DNA of 64,000 nucleotides from Sympetrum striolatum (Eukaryota; Arthropoda; Insecta; Odonata; Libellulidae): assembly GCA_947579665.1 (NCBI GenBank), contig OX388348.1, positions 9,858,001 to 9,922,000 of the forward strand. Reading direction: 5' to 3'. The notes beneath the pieces were generated by a model that was not told the origin of the DNA, did not search any database, and saw only the letters and a list, made by a program, of their open reading frames with translations. The number at the start of each line of letters is the position of its first letter. Positions within the stretch are counted from its first letter, which is position 1. Position numbers and translations under genes: made by a program. Of the stretch, positions 36,353 to 49,285 are shown piece by piece.

Positions 36353-39300
36353 TCTAATTTCCTCATCTTTGCCCTTATTCGGATCATTCCCTGAGGTAAC
36401 GAATGATTTCTAAGGGATGCTGTAAGGATTCTAAGAGAGAAGGGACCGGATAAATCGTAAATATTATAACAAATAAGTATCTTATAATAATCATATAGAT
36501 TAAAGTTAGATTCGCTTGGTGTAATTCGTCATTTTTATTGAATTTTGATATTGAATGAGATTATTTTCTTTTCTATCTAATTTCCTCTTCTTTGCCCTTA
36601 TTCAGATCATTCCCTGAGGTAACAAAGGATTTCTAAGGGATGCTGTAAGGATTCTAAGAGAGAAGGGACCGGATAAATCGTAAATATTATTACAAATAAG
36701 TATCTTATAATAATCATATAGATTAAAGTTAGATTCGCTTGGTGTAATTCGTCATTTTTATTGAATTTTCATATTGAATGAGATTATTTTCTTTTCTGTC
36801 TAATTTCCTCTTCTTTGCCCTTATTCAGATCATTCCCTGAGGTAACAAAGGAATTCTAAGGGATGCTGTAAGGATTCTAAGAGAGAAGGGACCGGTTAAA
36901 TCGTAAATATTATAACAAATAAGTATCTTATAATAATCATATAGATTAAAGTTAGATTCGCTTGGTGTAATTCGTCACTTTTATTGAATTTTGATATTGA
37001 ATGAGATTATTTTCTTTTCTGTCTAATTTCCTCTTCTTTGCCCTTATTCAGATCATTCCCTGAGGTAACAAAGGATTTCTAAGGGATGCTGTAAGGATTC
37101 TAAGAGAGAAGGGACCGGATAAATCGTAAATATTATAACAAATAAGTATCTTATAATAATCATATAGATTAAAGTTAGATTCGCATGGTGTAATTCGTCA
37201 TTTTTATTGAATTTTGATATTGAATGAGATTATTTTCTTTTCTGTCTAATTTCCTCACTTTTGCCCTTATTCAGATCATTCCCTGAGGTAACAAAGGACT
37301 TCTAAGGGATGCTGTAAGGATTCTAAGAGAGAAGGGACCGGATAAATCGTAAATATTATAGCAAATAAGTATCTTATAATAATCATATAGATTAAAGTTA
37401 GATTCGCCTGGTGTAATTCGTCATTTTTATTGAATTTTGATATTGAATGAGATTATTTTCTTTTCTGTCTAATTTCCTCTTCTTTGCCCTTATTCAGATC
37501 ATTCCCTGAGGTAACAAAGGATTTCTAAGGGATGCTGTAAGGATTCTAAGAGAGAAGGGACCAGATAAATCGTAAATATTATAACAAATAAGTATCTTAT
37601 AATAATCATATAGATTAAAGTTAGATTCGCTTGGTGTAATTCGTCATTTTTATTGAATTTTGATATTGAATGAGATTATTTTCTTTTCTGTCTAATTTCC
37701 TCTTCTTTGCCCTTATTCAGATCATTCCCTGAGGTAACAAAGTATTTCTAAGGGATGCTGTAAGGATTCTAAGAGAGAAGGGACCGGATAAATCGTAAAT
37801 ATTATAACATATAAGTATCTTATAATAATCATATAGATTAATGTTAGATTCGATTGTTGTAATTCGTCATTTTTATTGAATCTTGATATTGAATGAGATT
37901 ATTTTCTTTTCTGTCTAATTTCCTCTTCTTTGCCCTTATTCAGATCATTCCCTGAGGTAACAAAGGATTTCTAAGGAATGCTGTAAGGATTCTAAGAGAG
38001 AAGGGACCGGATAAATCGTAAATATTATAACAAATAAGTATCTTAAAATAATCATATAGATTAAAGTTAGATTCGCTTGGTGTAATTCGTCATTTTTATT
38101 GAATTTTGATATTGAATGAGATTATTTTCTTTTCTGTCTAATTTCCTCTTCTTTGCCCTTATTCAGATCATTCCCTGAGGTAACAAAGGATTTCTAAGGG
38201 ATGCTTTAAGGATTCTAAGAGAGAAGGGACCGGATAAATTGTAAATATTATAGCAAATAAGTATCTTATAATAATCATATAGATTAAAGTTAGATTCGCT
38301 TGGTGTAATTCGTCATTTTTATTGAATTTTGATATTGAATGAGATTATTTTCTTTTCTATCTAATTTCCTCTTCTTTGCCCTTATTCAGATCATTCCCTG
38401 AGGTAACAAAGGATTTCTAAGGGATGCTGTAAGGATTCTAAGAGAGAAGGGACCGGATAAATCGTAAATATTATTACAAATAAGTATCTTATAATAATCA
38501 TATAGATTAAAGTTAGATTCGCTTGGTGTAATTCGTCATTTTTATTGAATTTTGATATTGAATGAGATTATTTTCTTTTCTGTCTAATTTCCTCTTCTTT
38601 GCCCTTATTCAGATCATTCCCTGAGGTAACAAAGGAATTCTAAGGGATGCTGTAAGGATTCTAAGAGAGAAGGGACCGGTTAAATCGTAAATATTATAAC
38701 AAATAAGTATCTTATAATAATCATATAGATTAAAGTTAGATTCGCTTGGTGTAATTCGTCATTTTTATTGAATTTTGATATTGAATGAGATTATTTTCTT
38801 TTCTGTCTAATTTCCTCTTCTTTGCCCTTATTCAGATCATTCCCTGAGGTAACAAAGGATTTCTAAGGGATGCTGTAAGGATTCTAAGAGAGAAGGGACC
38901 GGATAAATCGTAAATATTATAACAAATAAGTATCTTATAATAATCATATAGATTAAAGTTAGATTCGCATGGTGTAATTCGTCATTTTTATTGAATTTTG
39001 ATATTGAATGAGATTATTTTCTTTTCTGTCTAATTTCCTCACTTTTGCCCTTATTCAGATCATTCCCTGAGGTAACAAAGGATTTCTAAGGGATGCTGTA
39101 AGGATTCTAAGAGAGAAGGGACCGGATAAATCGTAAATATTATAGCAAATAAGTATCTTATAATAATCATATAGATTAAAGTTAGATTCGCTTGGTGTAA
39201 TTCGTCATTTTTATTGAATTTTGATATTGAATGAGATTATTTTCTTTTCTGTCTAATTTCCTCTTCTTTGCCCTTATTCAGATCATTCCCTGAGGTAACA

Positions 39301-39697
39301 AAGGATTTCTAAGGGATGCTGTAAGGATTCTAAGAGAGAAGGGACCAGATAAATCGTAAATATTATAACAAATAAGTATCTTATAATAATCATATAGATT
39401 AAAGTTAGATTCGCTTGGTGTAATTCGTCATTTTTATTGAATTTTGATTTTGAGTGACATTATTTTCTTTTCTGTCTAAATTCCTCTTCTTTGCCCTTAT
39501 TCAGATCATTCCCTGAGGTAACAAAGGATTTCTAAGGGATGCTGTAAGGATTCTAAGAGAGAAGGGACCGGATAAATCGCAAATATTATAGCAAATAAGT
39601 ATCTTATAATAATCATATAGATTAAAGTTAGATTCGCTTGGTGTAATTCGTCATTTTTATTGAATTTTGATATTGAATGAGATTATTTTCTTTTCTG
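36353..39697. repeat. Higher-order repeat, copy 3 (m164-m178)
   Basis: Same A-O order as copies 1 and 2. The only diagnostic difference is in O (m178): GATTCGCTTGG near 39,640 instead of GATTTGCTTGG. That base matches m41, and the sequence beyond continues in the m42-m47 order, so the right-hand exit from the HOR lies inside m178. Confidence 0.94.
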
Positions 39698-41035
39698 TCT
39701 AATTTCCTCTTCTTTGCCCTTATTCAGATCATTCCCTGAGGTAACAAAGGATTTCTAAGGGATGCTGTAAGGATTCTAAGAGAGAAGGGACCGGATAAAT
39801 CGTAAATATTATAGCAAATAAGTATCTTATAATAATCATATAGATTTAAGTTAGATTCGCTTGGTGTAATTCGTCATTTTTATTGAATTTTGATATTGAA
39901 TGAGATTATTTTCTTTTCTGTCTAATTTCCTCTTCTTTGCCCTTATTCAGATCATTCCCTGAGGTAACAAAGGATTTCTAAGGGATGCTGTAAGGATTCT
40001 AAGAGAGAAGGGACCGGATAAATCGCAAATATTATAACAAATAAGTATCTTATAATAATCATATAGATTAAAGTTAGATTCGCTTTGTGTAATTCGTCAT
40101 TTTTATTGAATTTTGATATTGAATGAGATTATTTTCTTTTCTGTCTAATATCCTCTTCTTTGCCCTTATTCAGATCATTCCCTGAGGTAACAAAGGATTT
40201 CTAAGGGATGCTGTAAGGATTCTAAGAGAGAAGGGACCGGATAAATCGTAAATATTATAGCAAATAAGAATCTTATAATAATCATATAGATTAAAGTTAG
40301 ATTCGCTTGGTGTAATTCGTCATTTTTATTGTATTTTGATATTGAATGAGATTATTTTCTTTTCTGTCTAATTTCCTCTTCTTTGCCCTTATTCAGATCA
40401 TTCCCTGAGGTAACAAAGGATTTCTAAGGGATGCTGTAAGGATTCTAAGAGAGAAGGGACCGGATAAATCGCAAATATTATAACAAATAAGTATCTTATA
40501 ATAATCATATAGATTAAAGTTAGATTCGCTTTGTGTAATTCGTCATTTTTATTGAATTTTGATATTGAATGAGATTATTTTCTTTTCTGTCTAATTTCCT
40601 CTTCTTTGCCCTTATTCAGATCATTCCCTGAGGTAACAAAGGATTTCTAAGGGATGCTGTAAGGATTCTAAGAGAGAAGGGACCGGATAAATCGTAAATA
40701 TTATAACAAATAAGTATCTTATAATAATCATATAGATTAAAGTTAGATTCGATTGTTGTAATTCGTCATTTTTATTGAATTTTGATATTGAATGAGATTA
40801 TTTTCTTTTCTGTCTAATTTCCTCTCTTTTGCCCTTATTCAGATCATTCCCTGAGGTAACAAAGGATTTCTAAGGGATGCTGTAAGGATTCTAAGAGAGA
40901 AGGGACCGGATAAATCGTAAATATTATAACATATAAGTATCTTATAATAATCATATAGATTAATGTTAGATTCGATTGTTGTAATTCGTCATTTTTATTG
41001 AATTTTGATATTGAATGAGATTATTTTCTTTTCTG
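39698..41035. repeat. HOR right flank (m179-m184), copy of m42-m47
   Basis: m179 TTATAGC + GATTTAAG; m180 ATCGCAAAT + GCTTTGTG; m181 TAATATCC, AAGAATC and TGTATTTTG; m182 ATCGCAAAT + GCTTTGTG; m183 CGATTGTTG; m184 CTCTCTTTTG, AACATATAAG, GATTAATG and CGATTGTTG. The order equals m42-m47, displaced 137 monomers (30,551 bp). It is the natural continuation of the ancestral A-O block. Confidence 0.85.
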
Positions 41036-43042
41036 TCTAATTTCCTCTTCTTTGCCCTTATTCAGATCATTCCCTGAGGTAACAAAGGATTTCTAAGGAA
41101 TGCTGTAAGGATTCTAAGAGTGAAGGGACCGGATAAATCGTAAATATTATAACAAATAAGTATCTTATAATAATCATATAGATTAAAGTTAGATTCGCTT
41201 GGTGTAATTCGTCATTTTTATTGAATTTTGATATTGAATGAGATTATTTTCTTTTCTGTCTAATTTCCTCTTCTTTGCCCTTATTCAGATCATTCCCTGA
41301 GGTAACAAAGGATTTCTAAGGGATGCTGTAAGGATTCTAAGAGAGAAGGGACCGGATAAATCGTAAATATTATAACAAATAAGTATCTTAAAATAATCAT
41401 ATAGATTAAAGTTAGATTCGCTTGGTGTAATTCGTCATTTTTATTGAATTTTGATATTGAATGAGATTATTTTCTTTTCTGTCTAATTTCCTCTTCTTTG
41501 CCCTTATTCAGATCATTCCCTGAGGTAACAAAGGATTTCTAAGGGATGCTTTAAGGATTCTAAGAGAGAAGGGACCGGATAAATCGTAAATATTATAACA
41601 AATAAGTATCTTAAAATAATCATATAGATTAAAGTTAGATTCGCTTGGTGTAATTCGTCATTTTTATTGAATTTTGATATTGAATGATATTATTTTCTTT
41701 TCTGTCTAATTTCCTCTTCTTTGCCCTTATTCAGATCATTCCCTGAGGTAACAAAGGATTTCTAAGGGATGCTGTAAGGATTCTAAGAGAGAAGGGACCG
41801 GATAAATCGTAAATATTATAACAAATAAGTATCTTATAATAATCATATAGATTAAAGTTAGATTCGATTGTTGTAATTCGTCATTTTTATTGAATTTTGA
41901 TATTGAATGAGATTATTTTCTTTTCTGTCTAATTTCCTCTTCTTTGCCCTTATTCAGATCATTCCCTGAGGTAACAAAGGATTTGTAAGGGATGCTGTAA
42001 GGATTCTAAGAGAGAAGGGACCGGATAAATCGTAAATATTATGATAAATAGGTATCTTATAATAATCATATAGATTAAAGTTAGATTCGTTTGGTGTAAT
42101 TCGTCATTTTTATTGAATTTTGATATTTAATGAGATTATTTTCTTTTCTGTCTAATTTCCTCTTCTTTGCCCTTATTCAGATCATTCCCTAAGGTAACAA
42201 AGGATTTCTAAGGGATGCTGTAAGGATTCTAAGAGAGAAGGGACCGGATAAATCGTAAATATTATAACAAATAAGTATCTTATAATAATCATATAGATTA
42301 AAGTTAGATTCGCTTGGTGTAATTCGTCATTTTTATTGAATTTTGATATTGAATGAGATTATTTTCTTTTCTGTCTAATTTCCTCTCTTTTGCCCTTATT
42401 CAGATCATTCCCTGAGGTAACAAAGGATTTCTAAGGGATGCTGTAAGGATTCTAAGAGAGAAGGGACCGGATAAATCGTAAATATTATAGCAAATAAGTA
42501 TCTTATAATAATCATATAGAATAAAGTTAGATTCGCTTGGTGTAATTCGTCATTTTTATTGAATTTTGATATTGAATGAGATTATTTTCTTTTCTGTCTA
42601 ATTTCCTCTTCTTTGCCCTTATTAAGATCATTCCCTGAGGTAACAAAGGATTTCTAAGGGATGCTGTAAGGATTCTAAGAGAGAAGGGACCAGATAAATC
42701 GTAAATTTTATAACAAATAAGTATCTTATAATAATCATATGGATTAAAGTTAGATTCGCTTGGTGTAATTCGTCATTTTTATTGAATTTTGATATTGAAT
42801 GAGATTATTTTCTTTTCTGTCTAATTTCCTCTTCTTTGCCCTTATTCAGATCATTCCCTGAGGTAACAAAGGATTTCTAAGGGATGCTGTAAGGATTCTA
42901 AGAGAGAAGGGACCAGATAAATCGTAAATTTTATAACAAATAAGTATCTTATAATAATCATATAGATTAAAGTTAGATTCGCTTGGTGTAATTCGTCATT
43001 TTTATTGAATTTTGATATTGAATGAGATTATTTTCTTTTCTG
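40813..43042. repeat. 10-monomer block, copy 1 (m184-m193)
   Basis: Order: AACATATAAG/GATTAATG; AAGGAATG with AGAGTGAAGG; CTTAAAAT; GCTTTAAGG (here also CTTAAAAT and GAATGATATT); CGATTGTTG; GATTTGTAAGG with TTATGATAAATAGG; near-consensus m190 with CCCTAAGG; CTCTCTTTTG + TTATAGC + GAATAAAG; CTTATTAAG + ACCAGAT + AAATTTTA + CATATGG; ACCAGAT + AAATTTTA. Recurs 14 monomers (3,122 bp) later. m188-m189 carry types otherwise seen in module P (m7-m8, m24-m25), so this block is a mosaic. Confidence 0.9.
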
Positions 43043-43934
43043 TCTAATTTCCTCTTCTTTGCCCTTATTCAGATCATTCCCTGAGGTAACAAAGGATTTC
43101 TAAGGGATGCTGTAAGGATTCTAAGAGAGAAGGGACCGGATAAATCGTAAATATTATAGCAAATAAGTATCTTATAATAATCATATAGATTTAAGTTAGA
43201 TTCGCTAGGTGTAATTCGTCATTTTTATTGAATTTTGATATTGAATGAGATTATTTTCTTTTCTGTCTAATTTCCTCTTCTTTGCCCTTATTCAGATCAT
43301 TCCCTGAGGTAACAAAGGATTTCTAAGGGATGCTGTAAGGATTCTAAGAGAGAAGGGACCAGATAAATCGCAAATATTATAACAAATAAGTATCTTATAA
43401 TAATCATATAGATTAAAGTTAGATTCGCTTTGTGTAATTCGTCATTTTTATTGAATTTTGATATTGAATGAGATTATTTTCTTTTCTGTCTAATTTCCTC
43501 TTCTTTGCCCTTATTCAGATCATTCCCTGAGGTAACAAAGGATTTCTAAGGGATGCTGTAAGGATTCTAAGAGAGAAGGGACCGGATAAATCGTAAATAT
43601 TATAACAAATAAGTATCTTATAATAATCATATAGATTAAAGTTAGATTAGATTGTTGTAATTCGTCATTTTTATTGAATTTTGATATTGAATGAGATTAT
43701 TTTCTTTTCTGTCTAATTTCCTCTTCTTTGCCCTTATTCAGATCATTCCCTGAGGTAACAAAGGATTTCTAAGGGATGCTGTAAGGATTCTAAGAGAGAA
43801 GGGACCGGATAAATCGTAAATATTATAACAAATAAGTATCTTATAATAATCATATAGATTAAAGTTAGATTCGCTTGGTGTAATTCGTCATTTTTATTGA
43901 ATTTTGATATTGAATGAGATTATTTTCTTTTCTG
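43043..43934. repeat. Spacer monomers m194-m197 between the two 10-monomer blocks
   Basis: m194 TTATAGC, GATTTAAG and GCTAGGTG; m195 ACCAGAT, ATCGCAAAT and GCTTTGTG; m196 GATTAGATTG; m197 near consensus. The types resemble m179-m183. They have no counterpart after the second block, where m208-m211 are D-E-N-O types instead. Confidence 0.82.
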
Positions 43935-46164
43935 TCTAATTTCCTCTTCTTTGCCCTTATTCAGATCATTCCCTGAGGTAACAAAGGATTTCTAAGGGAT
44001 GCTGTAAGGATTCTAAGAGAGAAGGGACCGGATAAATCGTAAATATTATAACATATAAGTATCTTATAATAATCATATAGATTAATGTTAGATTCGATTG
44101 TTGTAATTCGTCATTTTTATTGAATTTTGATATTGAATGAGATTATTTTCTTTTCTGTCTAATTTCCTCTTCTTTGCCCTTATTCAGATCATTCCCTGAG
44201 GTAACAAAGGATTTCTAAGGAATGCTGTAAGGATTCTAAGAGTGAAGGGACCGGATAAATCGTAAATATTATAACAAATAAGTATCTTATAATAATCATA
44301 TAGATTAAAGTTAGATTCGCTTGGTGTAATTCGTCATTTTTATTGAATTTTGATATTGAATGAGATTATTTTCTTTTCTGTCTAATTTCCTCTTCTTTGC
44401 CCTTATTCAGATCATTCCCTGAGGTAACAAAGGATTTCTAAGGGATGCTGTAAGGATTCTAAGAGAGAAGGGACCGGATAAATCGTAAATATTATAACAA
44501 ATAAGTATCTTAAAATAATCATATAGATTAAAGTTAGATTCGCTTGGTGTAATTCGTCATTTTTATTGAATTTTGATATTGAATGAGATTATTTTCTTTT
44601 CTGTCTAATTTCCTCTTCTTTGCCCTTATTCAGATCATTCCCTGAGGTAACAAAGGATTTCTAAGGGATGCTTTAAGGATTCTAAGAGAGAAGGGACCGG
44701 ATAAATCGTAAATATTATAACAAATAAGTATCTTATAATAATCATATAGATTAAAGTTAGATTCGCTTGGTGTAATTCGTCATTTTTATTGAATTTTGAT
44801 ATTGAATGAGATTATTTTCTTTTCTGTCTAATTTCCTCTTCTTTGCCCTTATTCAGATCATTCCCTGAGGTAACAAAGGATTTCTAAGGGATGCTGTAAG
44901 GATTCTAAGAGAGAAGGGACCGGATAAATCGTAAATATTATAACAAATAAGTATCTTATAATAATCATATAGATTAAAGTTAGATTCGATTGTTGTAATT
45001 CGTCATTTTTATTGAATTTTGATATTGAATGAGATTATTTTCTTTTCTGTCTAATTTCCTCTTCTTTGCCCTTATTCAGATCATTCCCTGAGGTAACAAA
45101 GGATTTGTAAGGGATGCTGTAAGGATTCTAAGAGAGAAAGGACCGGATAAATCGTAAATATTATGATAAATAGGTATCTTATAATAATCATATAGATTAA
45201 AGTTAGATTCGTTTGGTGTAATTCGTCATTTTTATTGAATTTTGATATTTAATGAGATTATTTTCTTTTCTGTCTAATTTCCTCTTCTTTGCCCTTATTC
45301 AGATCATTCCCTGAGGTAACAAAGGATTTCTAAGGGATGCTGTAAGGATTCTAAGAGAGAAGGGACCGGATAAATCGTAAATATTATAACAAATAAGTAT
45401 CTTATAATAATCATATAGATTAAAGTAAGATTCGCTTGGTGTAATTCGTCATTTTTATTGAATTTTGATATTGAATGAGATTATTTTCTTTTCTGTCTAA
45501 TTTCCTCTCTTTTGCCCTTATTCAGATCATTCCCTGAGGTAACAAAGGATTTCTAAGGGATGCTGTAAGGATTCTAAGAGAGAAGGGACCGGATAAATCG
45601 TAAATATTATAGCAAATAAGTATCTTATAATAATCATATAGAATAAAGTTAGATTCGCTTGGTGTAATTCGTCATTTTTATTGAATTTTGATATTGAATG
45701 AGATTATTTTCTTTTCTGTCTAATTTCCTCTTCTTTGCCCTTATTAAGATCATTCCCTGAGGTAACAAAGGATTTCTAAGGGATGCTGTAAGGATTCTAA
45801 GAGAGAAGGGACCAGATAAATCGTAAATTTTATAACAAATAAGTATCTTATAATAATCATATGGATTAAAGTTAGATTCGCTTGGTGTAATTCGTCATTT
45901 TTATTGAATTTTGATATTGAATGAGATTATTTTCTTTTCTGTCTAATTTCCTCTTCTTTGCCCTTATTCAGATCATTCCCTGAGGTAACAAAGGATTTCT
46001 AAGGGATGCTGTAAGGATTCTAAGAGAGAAGGGACCAGATAAATCGTAAATTTTATAACAAATAAGTATCTTATAATAATCATATAGATTAAAGTTAGAT
46101 TCGCTTGGTGTAATTCGTCATTTTTATTGAATTTTGATATTGAATGAGATTATTTTCTTTTCTG
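43935..46164. repeat. 10-monomer block, copy 2 (m198-m207)
   Basis: Repeats m184-m193 marker for marker at exactly +3,122 bp (checked with AGAGTGAAGG, TTATGATAAATAGG and GAATAAAG). Private differences: AGAGAAAGGACC in m203, AAAGTAAG in m204, CTCTTCTTTG in m198 where m184 has CTCTCTTTTG, and absence of the extra CTTAAAAT/GAATGATATT seen in m187. Confidence 0.9.
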
Positions 46165-48617
46165 TCTAATTTCCTCTTCTTTGCCCTTATTCAGATCATT
46201 CCCTGAGGTAACAAAGGATTTCTAAGGGATGCTGTAAGGATTCTAAGAGAGAAGGGACCGGATAAATCGTAAATATTATAACAAATAAGTATCTTATAAT
46301 AATCATATAGATTAAAGTTAGATTCGCATGGTGTAATTCGTCATTTTTATTGAATTTTGATATTGAATGAGATTATTTTCTTTTCTGTCTAATTTCCTCA
46401 CTTTTGCCCTTATTCAGATCATTCCCTGAGGTAACAAAGGATTTCTAAGGGATGCTGTAAGGATTCTAAGAGAGAAGGGACCGGATAAATCGTAAATATT
46501 ATAGCAAATAAGTATCTTATAATAATCATATAGATTAAAGTTAGATTCGCTTGGTGTAATTCGTCATTTTTATTGAATTTTGATATTGAATGAGATTATT
46601 TTCTTTTCTGTCTAATTTCCTCTTCTTTGCCCTTATTCAGATCATTCCCTGAGGTAACAAAGGATTTCTAAGGGATGCTGTAAGGATTCTAAGAGAGAAG
46701 GGACCAGATAAATCGTAAATATTATAACAAATAAGTATCTTATAATAATCATATAGATTAAAGTTAGATTCGCTTGGTGTAATTCGTCATTTTTATTGAA
46801 TTTTGATTTTGAGTGACATTATTTTCTTTTCTGTCTAATTTCCTCTTCTTTGCCCTTATTCAGATCATTCCCTGAGGTAACAAAGGATTTCTAAGGGATG
46901 CTGTAAGGATTCTAAGAGAGAAGGGACCGGATAAATCGCAAATATTATAGCAAATAAGTATCTTATAATAATCATATAGATTAAAGTTAGATTCGCTTGG
47001 TGTAATTCGTCATTTTTATTGAATTTTGATATTGAATGAGATTATTTTCTTTTCTGTCTAATTTCCTCTTCTTTGCCCTTATTCAGATCATTCCCTGAGG
47101 TAACAAAGGATTTCTAAGGGATGCTGTAAGGATTCTAAGAGAGAAGGGACCTGATAAATCGTAAATATTATAACAAATAAGTATCTTATAATAATCATAT
47201 AGATTAAAGTTAGATTCGCTTGGTGTAATTCGTCATTTTTATTGAATTTTGATATTGAATGAGATTATTTTCTTTTCTGTCTAATTTCCTCTTCTTTGCC
47301 CTTATTCAGATCATTCCCTGAGGTAACAAAGGATTTCTAAGGGATGCTGTAAGGATTCTAAGAGAGAAGGGACCAGATAAATCGTAAATTTTATAACAAA
47401 TAAGTATCTTATAATAATCATATAGATTAAAGTTAGATTCGCTTGGTGTAATTCGTCATTTTTATTGAATTTTGATATTGAATGAGATTATTTTCTTTTC
47501 TGTCTAATTTCCTCTTCTTTGCCCTTATTCAGATCATTCCCTGAGGTAACAAAGGATTTCTAAGGGATGCTGTAAGGATTCTAAGAGAGAAGGGACCGGA
47601 TAAATCGTAAATATTATAACAAATAAGTATCTTATAATAATCATATAGATTAAAGTTAGATTCGCATGGTGTAATTCGTCATTTTTATTGAATTTTGATA
47701 TTGAATGAGATTATTTTCTTTTCTGTCTAATTTCCTCACTTTTGCCCTTATTCAGATCATTCCCTGAGGTAACAAAGGATTTCTAAGGGATGCTGTAAGG
47801 ATTCTAAGAGAGAAGGGACCGGATAAATCGTAAATATTATAGCAAATAAGTATCTTATAATAATCATATAGATTAAAGTTAGATTCGCTTGGTGTAATTC
47901 GTCATTTTTATTGAATTTTGATATTGAATGAGATTATTTTCTTTTCTGTCTAATTTCCTCTTCTTTGCCCTTATTCAGATCATTCCCTGAGGTAACAAAG
48001 GATTTCTAAGGGATGCTGTAAGGATTCTAAGAGAGAAGGGACCAGATAAATCGTAAATATTATAACAAATAAGTATCTTATAATAATCATATAGATTAAA
48101 GTTAGATTCGCTTGGTGTAATTCGTCATTTTTATTGAATTTTGATTTTGAGTGACATTATTTTCTTTTCTGTCTAATTTCCTCTTCTTTGCCCTTATTCA
48201 GATCATTCCCTGAGGTAACAAAGGATTTCTAAGGGATGCTGTAAGGATTCTAAGAGAGAAGGGACCGGATAAATCGCAAATATTATAGCAAATAAGTATC
48301 TTATAATAATCATATAGATTAAAGTTAGATTCGCTTGGTGTAATTCGTCATTTTTATTGAATTTTGATATTGAATGAGATTATTTTCTTTTCTGTCTAAT
48401 TTCCTCTTCTTTGCCCTTATTCAGATCATTCCCTGTGGTAACAAAGGATTTCTAAGGGATGCTGTAAGGATTCTAAGAGAGAAGGGACCGGATAAATCGT
48501 AAATATTATAACAAATAAGTATCTTATAATAATCATATAGATTAAAGTTAGATTCGCTTGGTGTAATTCGTCATTTTTATTGAATTTTGATATTGAATGA
48601 GATTATTTTCTTTTCTG
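45942..48617. repeat. 6-monomer tandem duplication (m207-m212 / m213-m218)
   Basis: Two adjacent 1338-bp units, 45942-47279 and 47280-48617: ACCAGAT + AAATTTTA; GCATGG; CTCACTTTTG + TTATAGC; ACCAGAT + GATTTTGAGTGACATT; ATCGCAAAT + TTATAGC; near consensus. The sixth members differ (ACCTGATAAATC in m212, CCTGTGG in m218), so the right edge of the duplication falls near m217/m218, which is also where Domain 1 markers stop. Confidence 0.9.
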
Positions 48618-49063
48618 TCTAATTTCCTCTTCTTTGCCCTTATTCAGATTATTCCCTGAGGTAACGAAGGATTTCTAAGGGATGCTGTAAGGATTCTAAG
48701 AGAGAAGGGACCGGATAAATCATAAATATTATAACAAATAAGTATCTTATAATAATCATATAGATTAAAGTTAGATTCAATTGTTGTAATTCGTCATTTT
48801 TATTGAATTTTGATATTGAATGAGATTATATTCTTTTCTGTCTAATTTCCTCTTCTTTGCCCTTATTCAGATCATTCCCTGAGGTAACAAAGGATTTCTA
48901 AGGGATCCTGTAAGGATTCTAAGAGAGAAGGGACCGGATAAATCGTAAATATTATAACAAATAAGTATCTTATAATAATCATATAGATTAAAGTTAGATT
49001 CGCTTGGTGTAATTCGTCATTTTTATTGAATTTTGATATTGAATGAGATTATTTTCTTTTCTG

Positions 49064-49285
49064 TCTAATTTCCTCTTCTTTGCCCTTATTCAGATCATTC
49101 CCTGAGGTAAAAAGGATTTCTAAGGGATGCTGTAAGGATTCTAAGAGAGAAGGGACCGGATAAATCATAAATATTATAACAAATAAGTATCTTATAATAA
49201 TCATATAGATTAAAGTTAGATTCGATTGTTGTAATTCGTCATTTTTATTGAATTTTGATATTGAATGAGATTATTTTCGTTTCTG
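49064..49285. repeat. 222-bp monomer (m221)
   Basis: GGTAACAAAGG is shortened to GGTAAAAAGG (p43-53). The same 1-bp loss is in m222, m236 and m237, so one deletion has spread to neighbouring monomers and was then copied 15 monomers away. m236 (52407-52628) is the matching 222-bp copy. Confidence 0.92.

Noticed and set aside
28102..39697. HOR copies as an assembly duplication artefact
   Set aside because: The three copies have different flanks, one copy is truncated, and copy 3 differs in its last monomer, which fits real amplification better than simple read stacking. It cannot be ruled out without reads spanning the copies, so this is a weak rejection.
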